Below, in pieces: positions 43,916-54,000 of a stretch of DNA of 64,000 nt (position 1 is its first letter; the number at the start of each line of letters is the position of its first letter). The DNA is from CALGLS01 sp964508085 (GTDB taxonomy: Bacteria; Bacteroidota; Bacteroidia; Chitinophagales; Saprospiraceae), in contig CAZDTI010000003.1 of the NCBI GenBank assembly GCA_964508085.1, positions 1 to 64,000 on the forward strand, written 5' to 3'. The notes beneath the pieces are model-generated. The model worked only from the letters and a program-made list of their open reading frames with translations, did no database searches and was not told where the DNA came from. The position numbers were made by a program, and so were the translations under genes.

Positions 43916-45301
43916 ATGAAGGTTTTTAAGATACTACATAAGCTTCGCAAACCAGAAATAAGCCGTTTCCATCAATTCATAAACTCTCCTTACTTCAACC
44001 AGCGAAAAGATGTAATACGCTTACTAGAAGAATGGATCAGTAGTAAAGGGAAACGTCAATTACCAAGAAACTACTGGCAAAGTTTGTTTACGGAGGAAAA
44101 GTTTTCCAACACAAAATGGTATCTTCTTACCTCCCGCCTATTCAAGTTGCTAGAAGAATTTTTAATTATTGAGGAAGTGAGAACTAAGTCTACCGATAAA
44201 AAATTCTACCTCGCCAAAGGTTACCGAAAAAGAAAAGAAGTAAAGTTATTTGAAAAGGCGATTACAGATTCCAGTTATGCATTAGAGAAACAAGGATATC
44301 GAAATATGGACTATCTCCAAGGGATGCATGATCTGGCCTATAAAAAATACGATTATATAATTTCCATCAATCGAAAAGAAAAAAGTAATCTTCAAGAAGT
44401 TTCGGACTATTTCAATGATTATGTCATTTCTGCTAAGTTGCGACAGGCTTGCTATGCACGTTCTCGAGAAATCATCAATCAAGAAAAAACCGAAATTAAA
44501 TTGTTGGACGAAATTATTTTAGAGATAGAGGGTAATCCATCTTATTTAGAAACTCCCTCTATTGCCATTTATTATTATTGTTACAAAGCCATCAGCGCCC
44601 AAGACGATGAAAGCTATTTCCGAAAATTGCGCTCTTCTTTGCACACTTTTAATCAATATTTTCCTCCTTCGGAAATGCGTGACATCTACACCGCAGCTAT
44701 TAATGTCTCCATTCGAAAACTCAATACAGGAAACAAAGCTTTCGCCCGGGAAGCTTATGAATTGTACTTACAGAATCTACAGCAAGGCTTCCTACTTGAC
44801 GACGGTATTCTGCTCGAAAGCGCTTACAGCAATATTGTATCATTGGCCATAAAACTGGGCTTATACGATTGGGCGATTCAATTCTCAAAAGATTATCAAC
44901 AACATCTGAAACCAATTTTCCAAATCCCCTTTTTTCATTTTAATCTTGGGAAAATTTATTATGAAAAAGGACAATTGGAAAACAGCTTGAAAGAATTAAT
45001 CCTAGTAGATACTAAAGCTTCCTATATTTTTCTGGCAGCTCGTACTTTACAGTTGAAAATTTATTATGAACTAGGTGAAATTGATCCTTTGGAATCTTTG
45101 CTTGAAAGTCTGCGCGTTTACATACAACGAAGCAAAGATCTAGCTTATCGCAAAGCACATTATAGCAACATCATTACGTTTACAAGACTATTGTTACAAA
45201 TGCCAGCTATGAATAAAGAAGAGAAACAGAACTTTAGGAACAGAGTAGAAAACGCAGGGACTTTCGGCGAAAAAGATTGGTTTTTAGAAAAGATTGGTTA
45301 A
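43916..45301 (+). CDS. Cytoplasmic alpha-solenoid protein paired with leucine-rich protein 1
   Basis: The 461-residue protein is fully helical, with no signal or membrane segment. It begins MKVFKILHKLRKPEISRFHQ, with a FINSPYFNQR motif seen in a Saprospiria family with many copies per genome. TPR-like helical pairs occupy the C-terminal half (FNLGKIYYEKGQLENSLKEL, LQLKIYYELGEIDPLESLLE). It is a clear paralogue of the product at 60787 (same length within one residue, shared TSRLFKLLE, NRKEK.NLQEV, LRVY..RSKDLAYRK). It is divergent from leucine-rich gene 1 with 252 bases between. Its stop codon lies inside an 18-pair perfect hairpin. Function unknown. Confidence 0.8.
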   Translation: MKVFKILHKLRKPEISRFHQFINSPYFNQRKDVIRLLEEWISSKGKRQLPRNYWQSLFTEEKFSNTKWYLLTSRLFKLLEEFLIIEEVRTKSTDKKFYLAKGYRKRKEVKLFEKAITDSSYALEKQGYRNMDYLQGMHDLAYKKYDYIISINRKEKSNLQEVSDYFNDYVISAKLRQACYARSREIINQEKTEIKLLDEIILEIEGNPSYLETPSIAIYYYCYKAISAQDDESYFRKLRSSLHTFNQYFPPSEMRDIYTAAINVSIRKLNTGNKAFAREAYELYLQNLQQGFLLDDGILLESAYSNIVSLAIKLGLYDWAIQFSKDYQQHLKPIFQIPFFHFNLGKIYYEKGQLENSLKELILVDTKASYIFLAARTLQLKIYYELGEIDPLESLLESLRVYIQRSKDLAYRKAHYSNIITFTRLLLQMPAMNKEEKQNFRNRVENAGTFGEKDWFLEKIG

Positions 45302-45328
45302 TGAAAGTAACTTTCATTAACCAATCTT
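45290..45328. terminator. 18-pair perfect inverted repeat overlapping a stop codon
   Basis: Arms AAGATTGGTTAATGAAAG and CTTTCATTAACCAATCTT with a TAA loop form a perfect hairpin. It spans the last codons and stop of the solenoid gene and faces the convergent gene ending at 45371. There is no strong T-run, so it may be a terminator or an mRNA 3'-end stabiliser. Confidence 0.6.
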
Positions 45329-45370
45329 GTTAAATAGAATTCAATACTTTTTTAACTGGCTCAATAATTT

Positions 45371-46993
45371 CTAGTTCGACTTCTCAACTATAAACTTATC
45401 TGTCACCAAGTTGTAATTTTCAGAAGAAATGAGAATTAAATATTCGCCATTTGAAAAATCTTGAACCGAAATTTCATGGTCAATTTTACTTTCAAAAATA
45501 TCGATATTTTTTTGATGAAAAATTACTTTACCTGTAATATCAATAATGTCAATGGTTATTGATTTTATAGTATTTTCGAAAGACATCTTAAGATTTAATT
45601 TTTCTCGAGATACTGGATTTGGAAACATTTGAAAAGAGCTCACTAAAGAGCGGTCTAGCACATTTGTTTCTTGAATAAAGTTAGGGTCATAAACCCATAA
45701 GAACGGGCCATTAATAGAGGCAACAAAAAACAGTAAATCTCCAACTTGGATAAATTGGGATGGACTACTACTTTCAGTTCCCGGAACTACATCTGACAAA
45801 AGTGTTGTACCAGACAAAGTACCATCACTAATATATAGTTCGGATCCTAAGTCTTCACTAAATGCTCGAATAACAAGGCTTCCCTCGTATAATCCGTTTT
45901 CATAAGCTCCACCAATTCCCCCTGATTGATGGCCATAGGGTTGGACAATTGTTTCTGTTCCAGATACGGTACCATCTGTAGACATGAGGCCCCAATTATT
46001 CCTTAAACTGTTAAAATAAATCTTATCATTAAATACGGTTAATTGTCTTGGATGAAGGTAGCCGGAAGTAAACGGATTCAAATTAAAAGTACCATTTACA
46101 GTACCATCAGAAACATGCAATTCGAAGGTCGTTCCCGAGGGAGCGTCTGCTTCACGTAGAATAAAATAAAATTTGCCATCTAAAAATGCAAAAGGTCTAT
46201 CGGGAGCTCCAAAAGAAGGAGCATCATAATCACTCAAAATAGAAGTCCCTGCAGAGGTCCCATCAGTCACCCATAAATTATATGGATTATTAGATGGATG
46301 GTAAGCAAAATAGAGTTTATCACCATCTGATTCCATAAAAACAGAATTTCCAAATTCGCTTCCTGAAGGATAAAGCATATGAAAAGTAACAGTATTTGCC
46401 AATGTCCCATCAGTTTTTCCTAACATTTTACCCGTATCCATACTGGCGATAAACATAACCTCCGTATCTGTACTCCCTATTCCTTTGACACCTCCAAAAT
46501 CGGAGGTAAATAAAACTTCATTGGTAGAAGTTCCTGGAGTAAATTTTACTAAGTCGTCTCCAGAAAAAGAGGTAGGCGAATCTGTTGTATAGTAGATACT
46601 CCCATTCCATAGTAAACTCTTTTCAATTGCTTCTTCTGTAATATGAATTGACACAAGGTTATCACTTCCAACTGTTAGTTCTGATATATGATATACCCCA
46701 GCAATTTCTTCTTTAAAATACCACACATCCTCTGTCATTGCAATTAACGAAATATCCTCTTGTTCAGCGACTCCTATTTGAAAAGTACCAGTCGTAGTTG
46801 CATCTGATACCCATAGTTTTCTTTCATCATTTATAATATCAAAATAAAGAAGTCTATCTCCAAGCGCACCTAATAATTCTACTTCTTCATCCAACTGATT
46901 AGCGGGAATATTTTCCAGTACGGAATAAGTTCCCTGAGCAGATAGAAAATTAAAACTTAATAAAAAGAGTAATAGTAATCTTAAATTATGCAT
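45371..46993 (-). CDS. T9SS-exported DGTxxGT-repeat (hyalin-like) protein
   Basis: The 540-residue protein has a signal peptide (ending FLSAQ) and repeated blades with the signature (L/E)(W/L/Y)VSDGTxxGT (LWVSDATTTGT, LWVTDGTSAGT, ELHVSDGTVNGT, ELYISDGTLSGT), known from ELWxxDGTxxGT proteins, which are predicted beta-propellers. The last 80 residues form a type-A T9SS tail (FQMFPNPVSREKLNLKMSF, ITGKVIFHQ, FSNGEYLILISS). It should be secreted or surface-attached; the ligand is unknown. It lies between the solenoid gene (convergent) and the DinB-like gene. Confidence 0.88.
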   Translation of the reverse strand: MHNLRLLLLFLLSFNFLSAQGTYSVLENIPANQLDEEVELLGALGDRLLYFDIINDERKLWVSDATTTGTFQIGVAEQEDISLIAMTEDVWYFKEEIAGVYHISELTVGSDNLVSIHITEEAIEKSLLWNGSIYYTTDSPTSFSGDDLVKFTPGTSTNEVLFTSDFGGVKGIGSTDTEVMFIASMDTGKMLGKTDGTLANTVTFHMLYPSGSEFGNSVFMESDGDKLYFAYHPSNNPYNLWVTDGTSAGTSILSDYDAPSFGAPDRPFAFLDGKFYFILREADAPSGTTFELHVSDGTVNGTFNLNPFTSGYLHPRQLTVFNDKIYFNSLRNNWGLMSTDGTVSGTETIVQPYGHQSGGIGGAYENGLYEGSLVIRAFSEDLGSELYISDGTLSGTTLLSDVVPGTESSSPSQFIQVGDLLFFVASINGPFLWVYDPNFIQETNVLDRSLVSSFQMFPNPVSREKLNLKMSFENTIKSITIDIIDITGKVIFHQKNIDIFESKIDHEISVQDFSNGEYLILISSENYNLVTDKFIVEKSN

Positions 46994-47043
46994 AATGTTT
47001 TTGTTTATGTTTTTGTCATTTAATAAAAGTCATTCGTGAACTA

Positions 47044-47616
47044 CTAGGCTTCTTCACCATCCAGAAACTCATCCGTAAAATGTCCACGCCTTTTCTCTTG
47101 TTTAAATTTCCCCTCATTATAAACCTTAGAACCTCCTTTTGGAATGGACAAACTAACCCACTCCTCCCCTTTTATCATCCTCCCTATAAATACAATCTGT
47201 CCAATATGATAAGCATAATGTGCAAGCTGGCGGTTAACGGCTTCGACAATGGTGTGTCCTTGATTTCGAATGTAAACGAGCTGTTCGAAGTTATCTTCAT
47301 TCACAGAAGCTAGGGCCTTATACAAACAAGCCCAGCCTTCCTCCCAACGCTGTAATAGCTGTGCCTTGGTTTTGATCAGGTCTTCAAATTCCTGATCTCT
47401 GTTTCGCCATTCTTTTTCTCCATCACTAGTGAGAAAGTCTGTCCAACGAGAAAGCATGTTTCCAGTGATGTGATTGACGATAACTGCTATGGAATTACTT
47501 TCTGGGTTGTATTGCCAATGGACTTCTTCTTCACTCAGCTTTGCAAAGGTTTTATCTCCAAGCATTTTATAATAATCGAATTGTTTTTTGACGGATTCTA
47601 GGTAGTTGGATTGCAT
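47044..47616 (-). CDS. DinB-superfamily protein (DUF1572-like)
   Basis: The product has 190 residues forming a four-helix bundle. Family features include QFDYYKMLGDKTFAKLSEEE near the start, NSIAVIVNHITGNMLSRWTD (about 40-60) with the first His, and NRQLAHYAYHIGQIVFIGRM (about 130-150) with the His pair that completes the putative metal site. WRNRDQEF also fits DUF1572. Enzymatic activity is unproven for this group; some DinB relatives use low-molecular-weight thiols. It stands alone between T9SS cargo genes. Confidence 0.88.
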   Translation of the reverse strand: MQSNYLESVKKQFDYYKMLGDKTFAKLSEEEVHWQYNPESNSIAVIVNHITGNMLSRWTDFLTSDGEKEWRNRDQEFEDLIKTKAQLLQRWEEGWACLYKALASVNEDNFEQLVYIRNQGHTIVEAVNRQLAHYAYHIGQIVFIGRMIKGEEWVSLSIPKGGSKVYNEGKFKQEKRRGHFTDEFLDGEEA

Positions 47617-47771
47617 AACGTTTTTTTTGTATTATCATTGTTATTTTTTCTCCTTGCCTTAAAACAAAGAACAAAACCAGCCCGACTAGTGTTAGGCAGC
47701 TAAGCAAGTTGGGTACTTGATTGGCTTTAGATATCGCTGTGCAGGCAAACACGTTAAAAGGCGCGATAGAA

Positions 47772-47806
47772 GGAATTGAAGTTTAAGTTGCACTTGAGTT
47801 TGAAAA
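47772..47806 (+). repeat. Hexamer-phased TTGAAG/TTGAGT repeat
   Basis: The imperfect run (ATTGAAGTTTAAGTTGCACT then TGAGTTTGAAAA) resembles the tracts at 4241-4280 and, inverted, 13594-13632. It ends against the stop codon of the choice-of-anchor-B gene. Confidence 0.45.
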
Positions 47807-47807
47807 A

Positions 47808-50240
47808 CTACTGCCCCACCACTACTAGGACTTCCTGCTCCTCGCCACAAGTCACCTCCACAAAATAAAGCCCAGCCATCAACGTATCTCCTATTTCCAA
47901 AAAGCCTCTTGTGGAACTCACTTCATGATATAACAATTCTTTTCCGAGTGCATCAAAAATACGAACTTCCGCTTTTGCAAATGATCCAAAATTGTATTCC
48001 AATAAGAAATTCCCTCTAAAAGGATTTGGAAAAACCTTCACAGCTAAGCTGTGCGTCCCAGGAGTAACCGCATCTTCATCCCAGGCACGGAAAAAGTCTA
48101 TCGCAGCCTCATCATAGGAATTATTAAAAGTACCGCTTTGCGCTTCAAAGATAAAATGCATTTCTTTAGACGGAGTGATAAAATCCTGAACTTGATATTC
48201 CACCATTCCCCAGCTGGGATAATCCATTGTATCTCCTCTCCATTGTTCTACCAAAACAGTATCTATTCCGTTATACATTTTAAAATCAAGATGACCGCCA
48301 CCATCTTGTAAGGAAGTTAAGAAGGGGCCACGCAAACTCGTCAACCAATGAAAGAAAGATACTTTAGGGTTGTCCCAATTAGACATGTCGATTGGAGGAG
48401 ATGTAATTCGAGTTAAACCAATAAGTGCGGTTTGACGGACACCTTCTTCACCGTTACCTGTCAATAAAGCATAATTTCCCAAGTCTTCTGGGACATCTAC
48501 AGAAGGAGACAAATATTGAGCAGGTACACTATTACTGAAAAAGAGACTCCCAATCGGCTTTTCTCTAACCCAAGCTCCCTGCTCCGTTTCTTCGCTGACT
48601 TCCCAGCCTAGTGGCAATAGAAAATCATCTTCATACCCCAGCTCTAATTCAAGATCTAAAGAGCCGGACCTAAGGCTAATGTTTTCCTTCGACGTTGTTT
48701 TATGCGACCAATGTCCTGCCACTACTTCGTATTCATCTGGGTAAAAATCAGTTATGGTATAATTACCATCTCCATCCGTTGTAGGTTCATACAAATAAAA
48801 ATCATTTTCAAAACGAAGAACAGCAGATGGAATACCAGCTCCCGTACTTGCATCTGTAACTCTGCCGGTAAGTGTAAAAGTCACAGCTGGATCAAGTCCA
48901 ACATCTAAAATTGTAGTCTCTCCATTTGTCATTTGTGCGGTTACGATTTTATCTTCATAAAATTTTTCATGAAAATAAATTTCGTACTCCCCTTCCTCTG
49001 CAACCCCTGTTTTGTAATTCCCAAAAGCATCTGTTCTTGTTTTCCTGGTTGTATTAAGTATTTCAATTTCGACGTCATTCAAAGCTGCACCAGTAACTGC
49101 ATCGGTCACTTTCCCAATCAAATAACCAGCCCTAACGTAATTAGGAGATAAAACATATAAACCCGTTTGCCGATCTGTTGCTAAAACAACTCCAGAAGGT
49201 AAAAAGGGATATGCTCCCCAACAGCCAAACAAACCCGTTCCATCCTCCGGATAAGTGTCATAGTTTCCTACCTCGACCAGATTATCTGGGTTCGCGGCAT
49301 CCACCACCACCACGCCATCCGTGTAGTGAGAAATAATCAGGAAATCATTCAATACGTGTACATTATGTGGGATGGTTGCTTCACCTATGGAGGCCTCTGA
49401 GAAGAAGCGGTCTAAAAATTTAATATCGGTAAAGTCGCTTACATCATAGGAAGTGGTCGAAGCAAAGGGACGTTCATCAGTTGTAAAAATAGTGTTAGAA
49501 TCATCAGAGAGCCAGGCGTTGTGTGTGAAGTTAGACGGCGTTTCCGTTGTGCCTAATAAGATGGTATTCTCTTTATCCGAGACATCATAAACCGCTAACT
49601 GTCCCGCAGCGATTTCAGAAGCATACATGATGTTGTCTCGCACATAGAGGTCATGCGCATATTCCGGTGGACCGTAGCCTACGAAAGAAGGCATCCCCGG
49701 AGTGGTAAAAGCGTCAAAGTAAATCGTTTGTCCTCCATCTAAATTGGTTCCACATAGATAACCATAACCAAATTCATCAATAAAAATATTATGTGCCGAT
49801 TGAAAAGTAGAATCTGGTATATCATTCCAAAAGAAAAAAGGCATATCATTTTCTATATCCGAAAGATCCATGACGAGCAATCCATCCGGGCAATTATCGC
49901 AAACAGCGAAGCCTGTAGTTCCTAAGACTTCCATATCTCGCCATGTGGTTTCTTCTCCTTCTACAAAATACAATTCTACTGGATTTTCTGCATCGGCTAG
50001 TGACACCACCGACACCCCAGTCTGTGTTCCCACCAAGGCATATTCTGTCCCATCTGGACTAACGTAGCCCCAGATGTCATTCACGTTTTGCTCGTAATCT
50101 AGATTGGATACCAATTCCAAATTGAGTTGTGCAGAAAGGGCTAGTGGAAAGGCTAGGAAGAGGGGAAAAAAAAGCTTTCTAAAAGATGTGGTAAAGACTG
50201 AAAAGATATTTATGGAAGGATTAGATAACATTGTATTCAT
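47808..50240 (-). CDS. Choice-of-anchor-B family T9SS protein
   Basis: The 810-residue exported protein has a signal segment (LFFPLFLAFPLALSAQ). An LVIVD-type beta-propeller occupies about 25-370 (WGYVSPDGTEYALVGTQTGV, HNIFIDEFGYGYLCGTN, HDLYVRDNIMYASEI). Two carboxypeptidase-regulatory-like modules (about 380-530, GKVTDAVTGAAL and GRVTDASTGAGI) and a MAM/jelly-roll-like region (about 540-710) follow. A type-A T9SS tail is at the end (VKVFPNPFRGNFLLEYNF). The layout is that of choice-of-anchor-B proteins. The exact start is uncertain between the first Met and Met4. Function at the surface is unknown. Confidence 0.9.
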   Translation of the reverse strand: MNTMLSNPSINIFSVFTTSFRKLFFPLFLAFPLALSAQLNLELVSNLDYEQNVNDIWGYVSPDGTEYALVGTQTGVSVVSLADAENPVELYFVEGEETTWRDMEVLGTTGFAVCDNCPDGLLVMDLSDIENDMPFFFWNDIPDSTFQSAHNIFIDEFGYGYLCGTNLDGGQTIYFDAFTTPGMPSFVGYGPPEYAHDLYVRDNIMYASEIAAGQLAVYDVSDKENTILLGTTETPSNFTHNAWLSDDSNTIFTTDERPFASTTSYDVSDFTDIKFLDRFFSEASIGEATIPHNVHVLNDFLIISHYTDGVVVVDAANPDNLVEVGNYDTYPEDGTGLFGCWGAYPFLPSGVVLATDRQTGLYVLSPNYVRAGYLIGKVTDAVTGAALNDVEIEILNTTRKTRTDAFGNYKTGVAEEGEYEIYFHEKFYEDKIVTAQMTNGETTILDVGLDPAVTFTLTGRVTDASTGAGIPSAVLRFENDFYLYEPTTDGDGNYTITDFYPDEYEVVAGHWSHKTTSKENISLRSGSLDLELELGYEDDFLLPLGWEVSEETEQGAWVREKPIGSLFFSNSVPAQYLSPSVDVPEDLGNYALLTGNGEEGVRQTALIGLTRITSPPIDMSNWDNPKVSFFHWLTSLRGPFLTSLQDGGGHLDFKMYNGIDTVLVEQWRGDTMDYPSWGMVEYQVQDFITPSKEMHFIFEAQSGTFNNSYDEAAIDFFRAWDEDAVTPGTHSLAVKVFPNPFRGNFLLEYNFGSFAKAEVRIFDALGKELLYHEVSSTRGFLEIGDTLMAGLYFVEVTCGEEQEVLVVVGQ

Positions 50241-50339
50241 AGTTTTATGATCTAGTTAACCAAAAAACGAAAGATGCGAAATATTAGTGGCGCTGGCAAG
50301 TGGATTACTGGTTTTCGCCAAGATGAGGACATATAAGAA

Positions 50340-50377
50340 ATAGCGCCTTAAACCCATTTAAAGGTCTAAGGCGCTAT
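50340..50377 (-). terminator. Hairpin after the 180-residue membrane protein gene
   Basis: An eleven-pair perfect stem ATAGCGCCTTA/TAAGGCGCTAT with a 16-base loop lies 37 bases past the stop of the minus-strand gene. The T-run after it is weak (TTTCTT). Confidence 0.55.
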
Positions 50378-50413
50378 CCATATTATCATTCAACACACAC
50401 CTCGTTTAATCCA

Positions 50414-50956
50414 TCAATCTCTCGGCAACCACCATCCCAACCAAGCTCCAATCAAGCCCCAGGAAACTACGGTATCAATCAGGTAAGGAATAGAATTGTT
50501 TTTAAACCAAATAGTATTCAGATAGCTGATGGTCAAATAACCAATGGCTCCAATCATGAGAGAGGTGATCAGGGCCGTTTTCATATCAAGATCACGCATC
50601 CGCATTAGCACCCAGCAAAGTAAAAATACCGCCAGCACATCTATGATAAATCCACGAATTAGATTCATACCAAAGGTGGCTTCGTAGCTTTTGTGATAGG
50701 AAACCATGGCCCAGGGTTTACCGATTTGGTTTTGAACCTGAGCTTCCATTTCTGCCTCAGAGGCTGTTAATGGAGCGCGGGGCACAAAGTAGGTTCCTTC
50801 TTCTGTAAGGTGTTTGCTGATGTCTGCAATTAGCGCATCTTGGTTCGGGGTATACTGCATCATGGATGCGTGGACGTTAACTGGCCCCCAGGAGGCGAAT
50901 TGCCACATAAAGAGGATAAGTCCGCCTACCAGGGCGCCGATTAGTTGTTTTTTCAT
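50414..50956 (-). CDS. Small membrane protein of unknown function
   Basis: The 180-residue protein has an N-terminal membrane segment (QLIGALVGGLILFMWQFASW), a periplasmic-type loop of about 75 residues, and three C-terminal membrane helices (LIRGFIIDVLAVFLLCWVLM, ALITSLMIGAIGYLTISY, VVSWGLIGAWLGWWLP). The segment FMWQFASWGPVN recurs in related hypothetical proteins in this phylum, from memory, but no function is known. It is a single gene between two T9SS cargo genes, with its own hairpin downstream. Confidence 0.7.
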   Translation of the reverse strand: MKKQLIGALVGGLILFMWQFASWGPVNVHASMMQYTPNQDALIADISKHLTEEGTYFVPRAPLTASEAEMEAQVQNQIGKPWAMVSYHKSYEATFGMNLIRGFIIDVLAVFLLCWVLMRMRDLDMKTALITSLMIGAIGYLTISYLNTIWFKNNSIPYLIDTVVSWGLIGAWLGWWLPRD

Positions 50957-51097
50957 AATAAGTTGTTTTGATGTTTTGTGAAGGTAATAAATTTATTTTT
51001 ATTAAAAAACATCAACATTTTACAACTTCAGATACAGCTAACTGGTGAGCCTCACTTTTCAATAGGCTCAGCTTGTAGTTATTTTCATTCAATCAAA

Positions 51098-54000
51098 CTA
51101 CCTAATCAAAGTAAAACTTCCGGTAAATTTTTCAATATGCCCATCGACAAAAGCAACCTCTATTGAATAAACAAAAACACCTGGATTCATATGCTTACCT
51201 TTAAAAACACCATCCCATCCTTTCTGATTTGCCCCTACAGTTTCACCATCATATATGACTTCTCCCCAGCGATCATAAACACTAAAGCGAATGACTTCTT
51301 TGGCAGCTTTCCCCAAATAGATCTGAAAGGCATCATTAATTCCATCTCCATTTGGGCTGAAGGCATTTGGGATATAAACAGACCGATCTTTATCTACCGT
51401 AATTAGGATTTCATCTCGACCAATACAACCGTTCTCACTTTCTGCTAGGTAAGTATACAAGGTCGTCTCCATTGGGTAAATCCATCTGACATCACAGGAG
51501 TCACAGCCTTCGTCCAACCAAAAAGGGGCTTCGCCCCAGCCCCACGCTAACAGACTGCTCGTATCTACACTAATTATTGCCTGAAGGCCTACGCTATCCC
51601 CCAATTCAAGTACATTGTCACCACCAATTACATTAAGAATTACTTCTATTCCGACAGGCTCATTGATGGTCTCCTGGAAAGTAATTATACAACCGTTGGC
51701 GTCCTGAATTGTTAGTTCATAATCACCAGCAGTTAAACCAGTGAAGAGCCCAAAATCGTTAAAATCTGTATCAGTTAAGGAGTATAAATAGGGCGCTGTC
51801 CCCCCTTCTGGAGCCTCTACCATGATCGCTCCATCTTCTTCGTCAATACAACCAATGTCTTGTACAACAACAGACGCTTGAATATCAGATGGTGCAGTTA
51901 ATGTTACAGCAGTTTCGCCAGTGCATCCGTTGTTACTAGTAGCAGTCACGGTATAGGTTCCAGCTACAAGATCATTTGCGGAAGCTCCGACTGCACCATT
52001 ACTCCAGTTGTAAATAATTGGAGCTGTTCCTCCACTTGCTTCTACCGTCGCGGCTCCGTCGTTTGCCGTGGAACAACTTACATTAAATCCATTGTAGTCC
52101 GATAGCATGTTGAGACTGACTAATATGGGATCAGGCGAGTCCACTTGTTCTGAAATAATAGCGGTACAAGCATTACCATCTGTTACTGTAACTGTATAAT
52201 TTCCTGCTGCAAGATTATCGACATTTTGAGCTGTCGATCCAGTGCTCCATATAAATTCAAAAGGACTCGAACCTCCTTCCAACGTTAAATCTATACTTCC
52301 ACCAACTCCGCCGTTGCAGGGTACTGCAGTTGCACTTGTCGTCAGTATTAAACTCGAAAGGTCATTTATTTCTTCCATAAAAGTCGCGGTACAGCCGTTG
52401 GAATCTGTTAGCGTAAGGGAATAATTTCCCACACCAAGGCCTACTTGGTTTTGATTTGTGGAAGTATTGCTCCATTCATAAGTATATGGAGCTGTTCCTC
52501 CGGCTGTAACTATTGTTATTGTCCCATCATCTGCATCACAGCTGGTCTCCGTAGTTGTGCCGCTTATTGTAATAGGATCTGGAGCTACCAAAGTTACCGA
52601 AGTAGTGGCTGTACAGTTCGTGGCATCCGTTACTGTTACCGAATAACTTCCTGGTGAAAGCATTGTTAGGTCTTGCTGTATCATAGCATTTGTCCAGGCA
52701 TAACTAAAGGGGGCCAATCCTCCAGTCACCTCCAGATCAATCGCTCCATTTGAAAAACCAAAGCAAGAAGGCATGGTGAAACTAGTACTCAAAACCATAG
52801 AAGGAATCGTCATTACACTTACGGTTTGAGTTAATTCGCAGTCATTAGCATCTGTCACTGTTACCGTATAATCACCAGCCAATAATCCAGTTGGACTATC
52901 AGTTGTATCAAAATTGTCCCATATGTAGGAATAAGGTACTTCACCTCCGCTCACTGCAATATCAATGGAACCGTTTGCTTCATTACAGGATACCCCTAAA
53001 CTTGTAGCAGCCAAAGTAAGCTCTTCAGGTTCATCTATTATTATTGTAGAGGAGGTAGAACAACCAGTGATGTCATCTGTAATAGTCACCGTGTAATTAC
53101 CTGCGGGTAAATCAGTAGCCGTAGTAGTAGTTTGATTTTGAAGATCATTCCAATTATAATTGAAGTTTCCATTATCCCCTAAAGCGGTAACCGTTGCAGA
53201 CCCAGTAGAATCGCCATGGCAAAAAATCGTATTTTCTGTTATATCAAGTAGTATTTCTTCTGAAACCTCAAGGGTAATCGTGAAGATCGTATCACAGCCA
53301 TTTGCTGCTGCAATCATTTGTGAATAATTATTTGGAGTAGACTCGAAACTGCCAAAAATAAGAACTGAATCACCTTGACAAATCTGTAGGGTATCCATAA
53401 TCGATGGGGTAGAGTCTATATTAATACTAAAAGAATCGACGCTTATACAGCCAAGGTCAGTAATGCCAACAATGGTATAAAGGGTGTCGGATTGTGGAGT
53501 GATCGTCACCGTTTCACAATCCAAACAATCAATGGAGCCATCCTCAGGAAACCATTGATAATCCTCAAAACTATTTAGGCTGATACTTATTGATTCTCCA
53601 TCACAAATAATCGTATCGGAGAGGGATAAAATAATAGCTGGAGCTGTACTAATGAGTATAGAATCCGTTTGATAAAACCCGCAATTGTCTAATACCTGAA
53701 CCCAGTAAAGACCAGGGTCAATAGCTGTCAATGTTACATTAGTTGAGCTGTCCTGCCAAAGGTAACTGGAGAAACTGTTTCCTGCTTCGAGTAAAGCAAC
53801 CTCATTTTCACAAGTTATTATATCAGCGCCTAAGTCTAAATTAACTTCAGGACCAGTATCACAACAATCATAAACGACAAGAACCGAAGAGTCCGATTCC
53901 ATACCACAGACTGTTTCTTTATGCACAACAACAAGTGCCGTTTCCGGTGCCGTTGATCCAACAACAGTAATACTTTGATCCGTACTATCGACGATAATTA

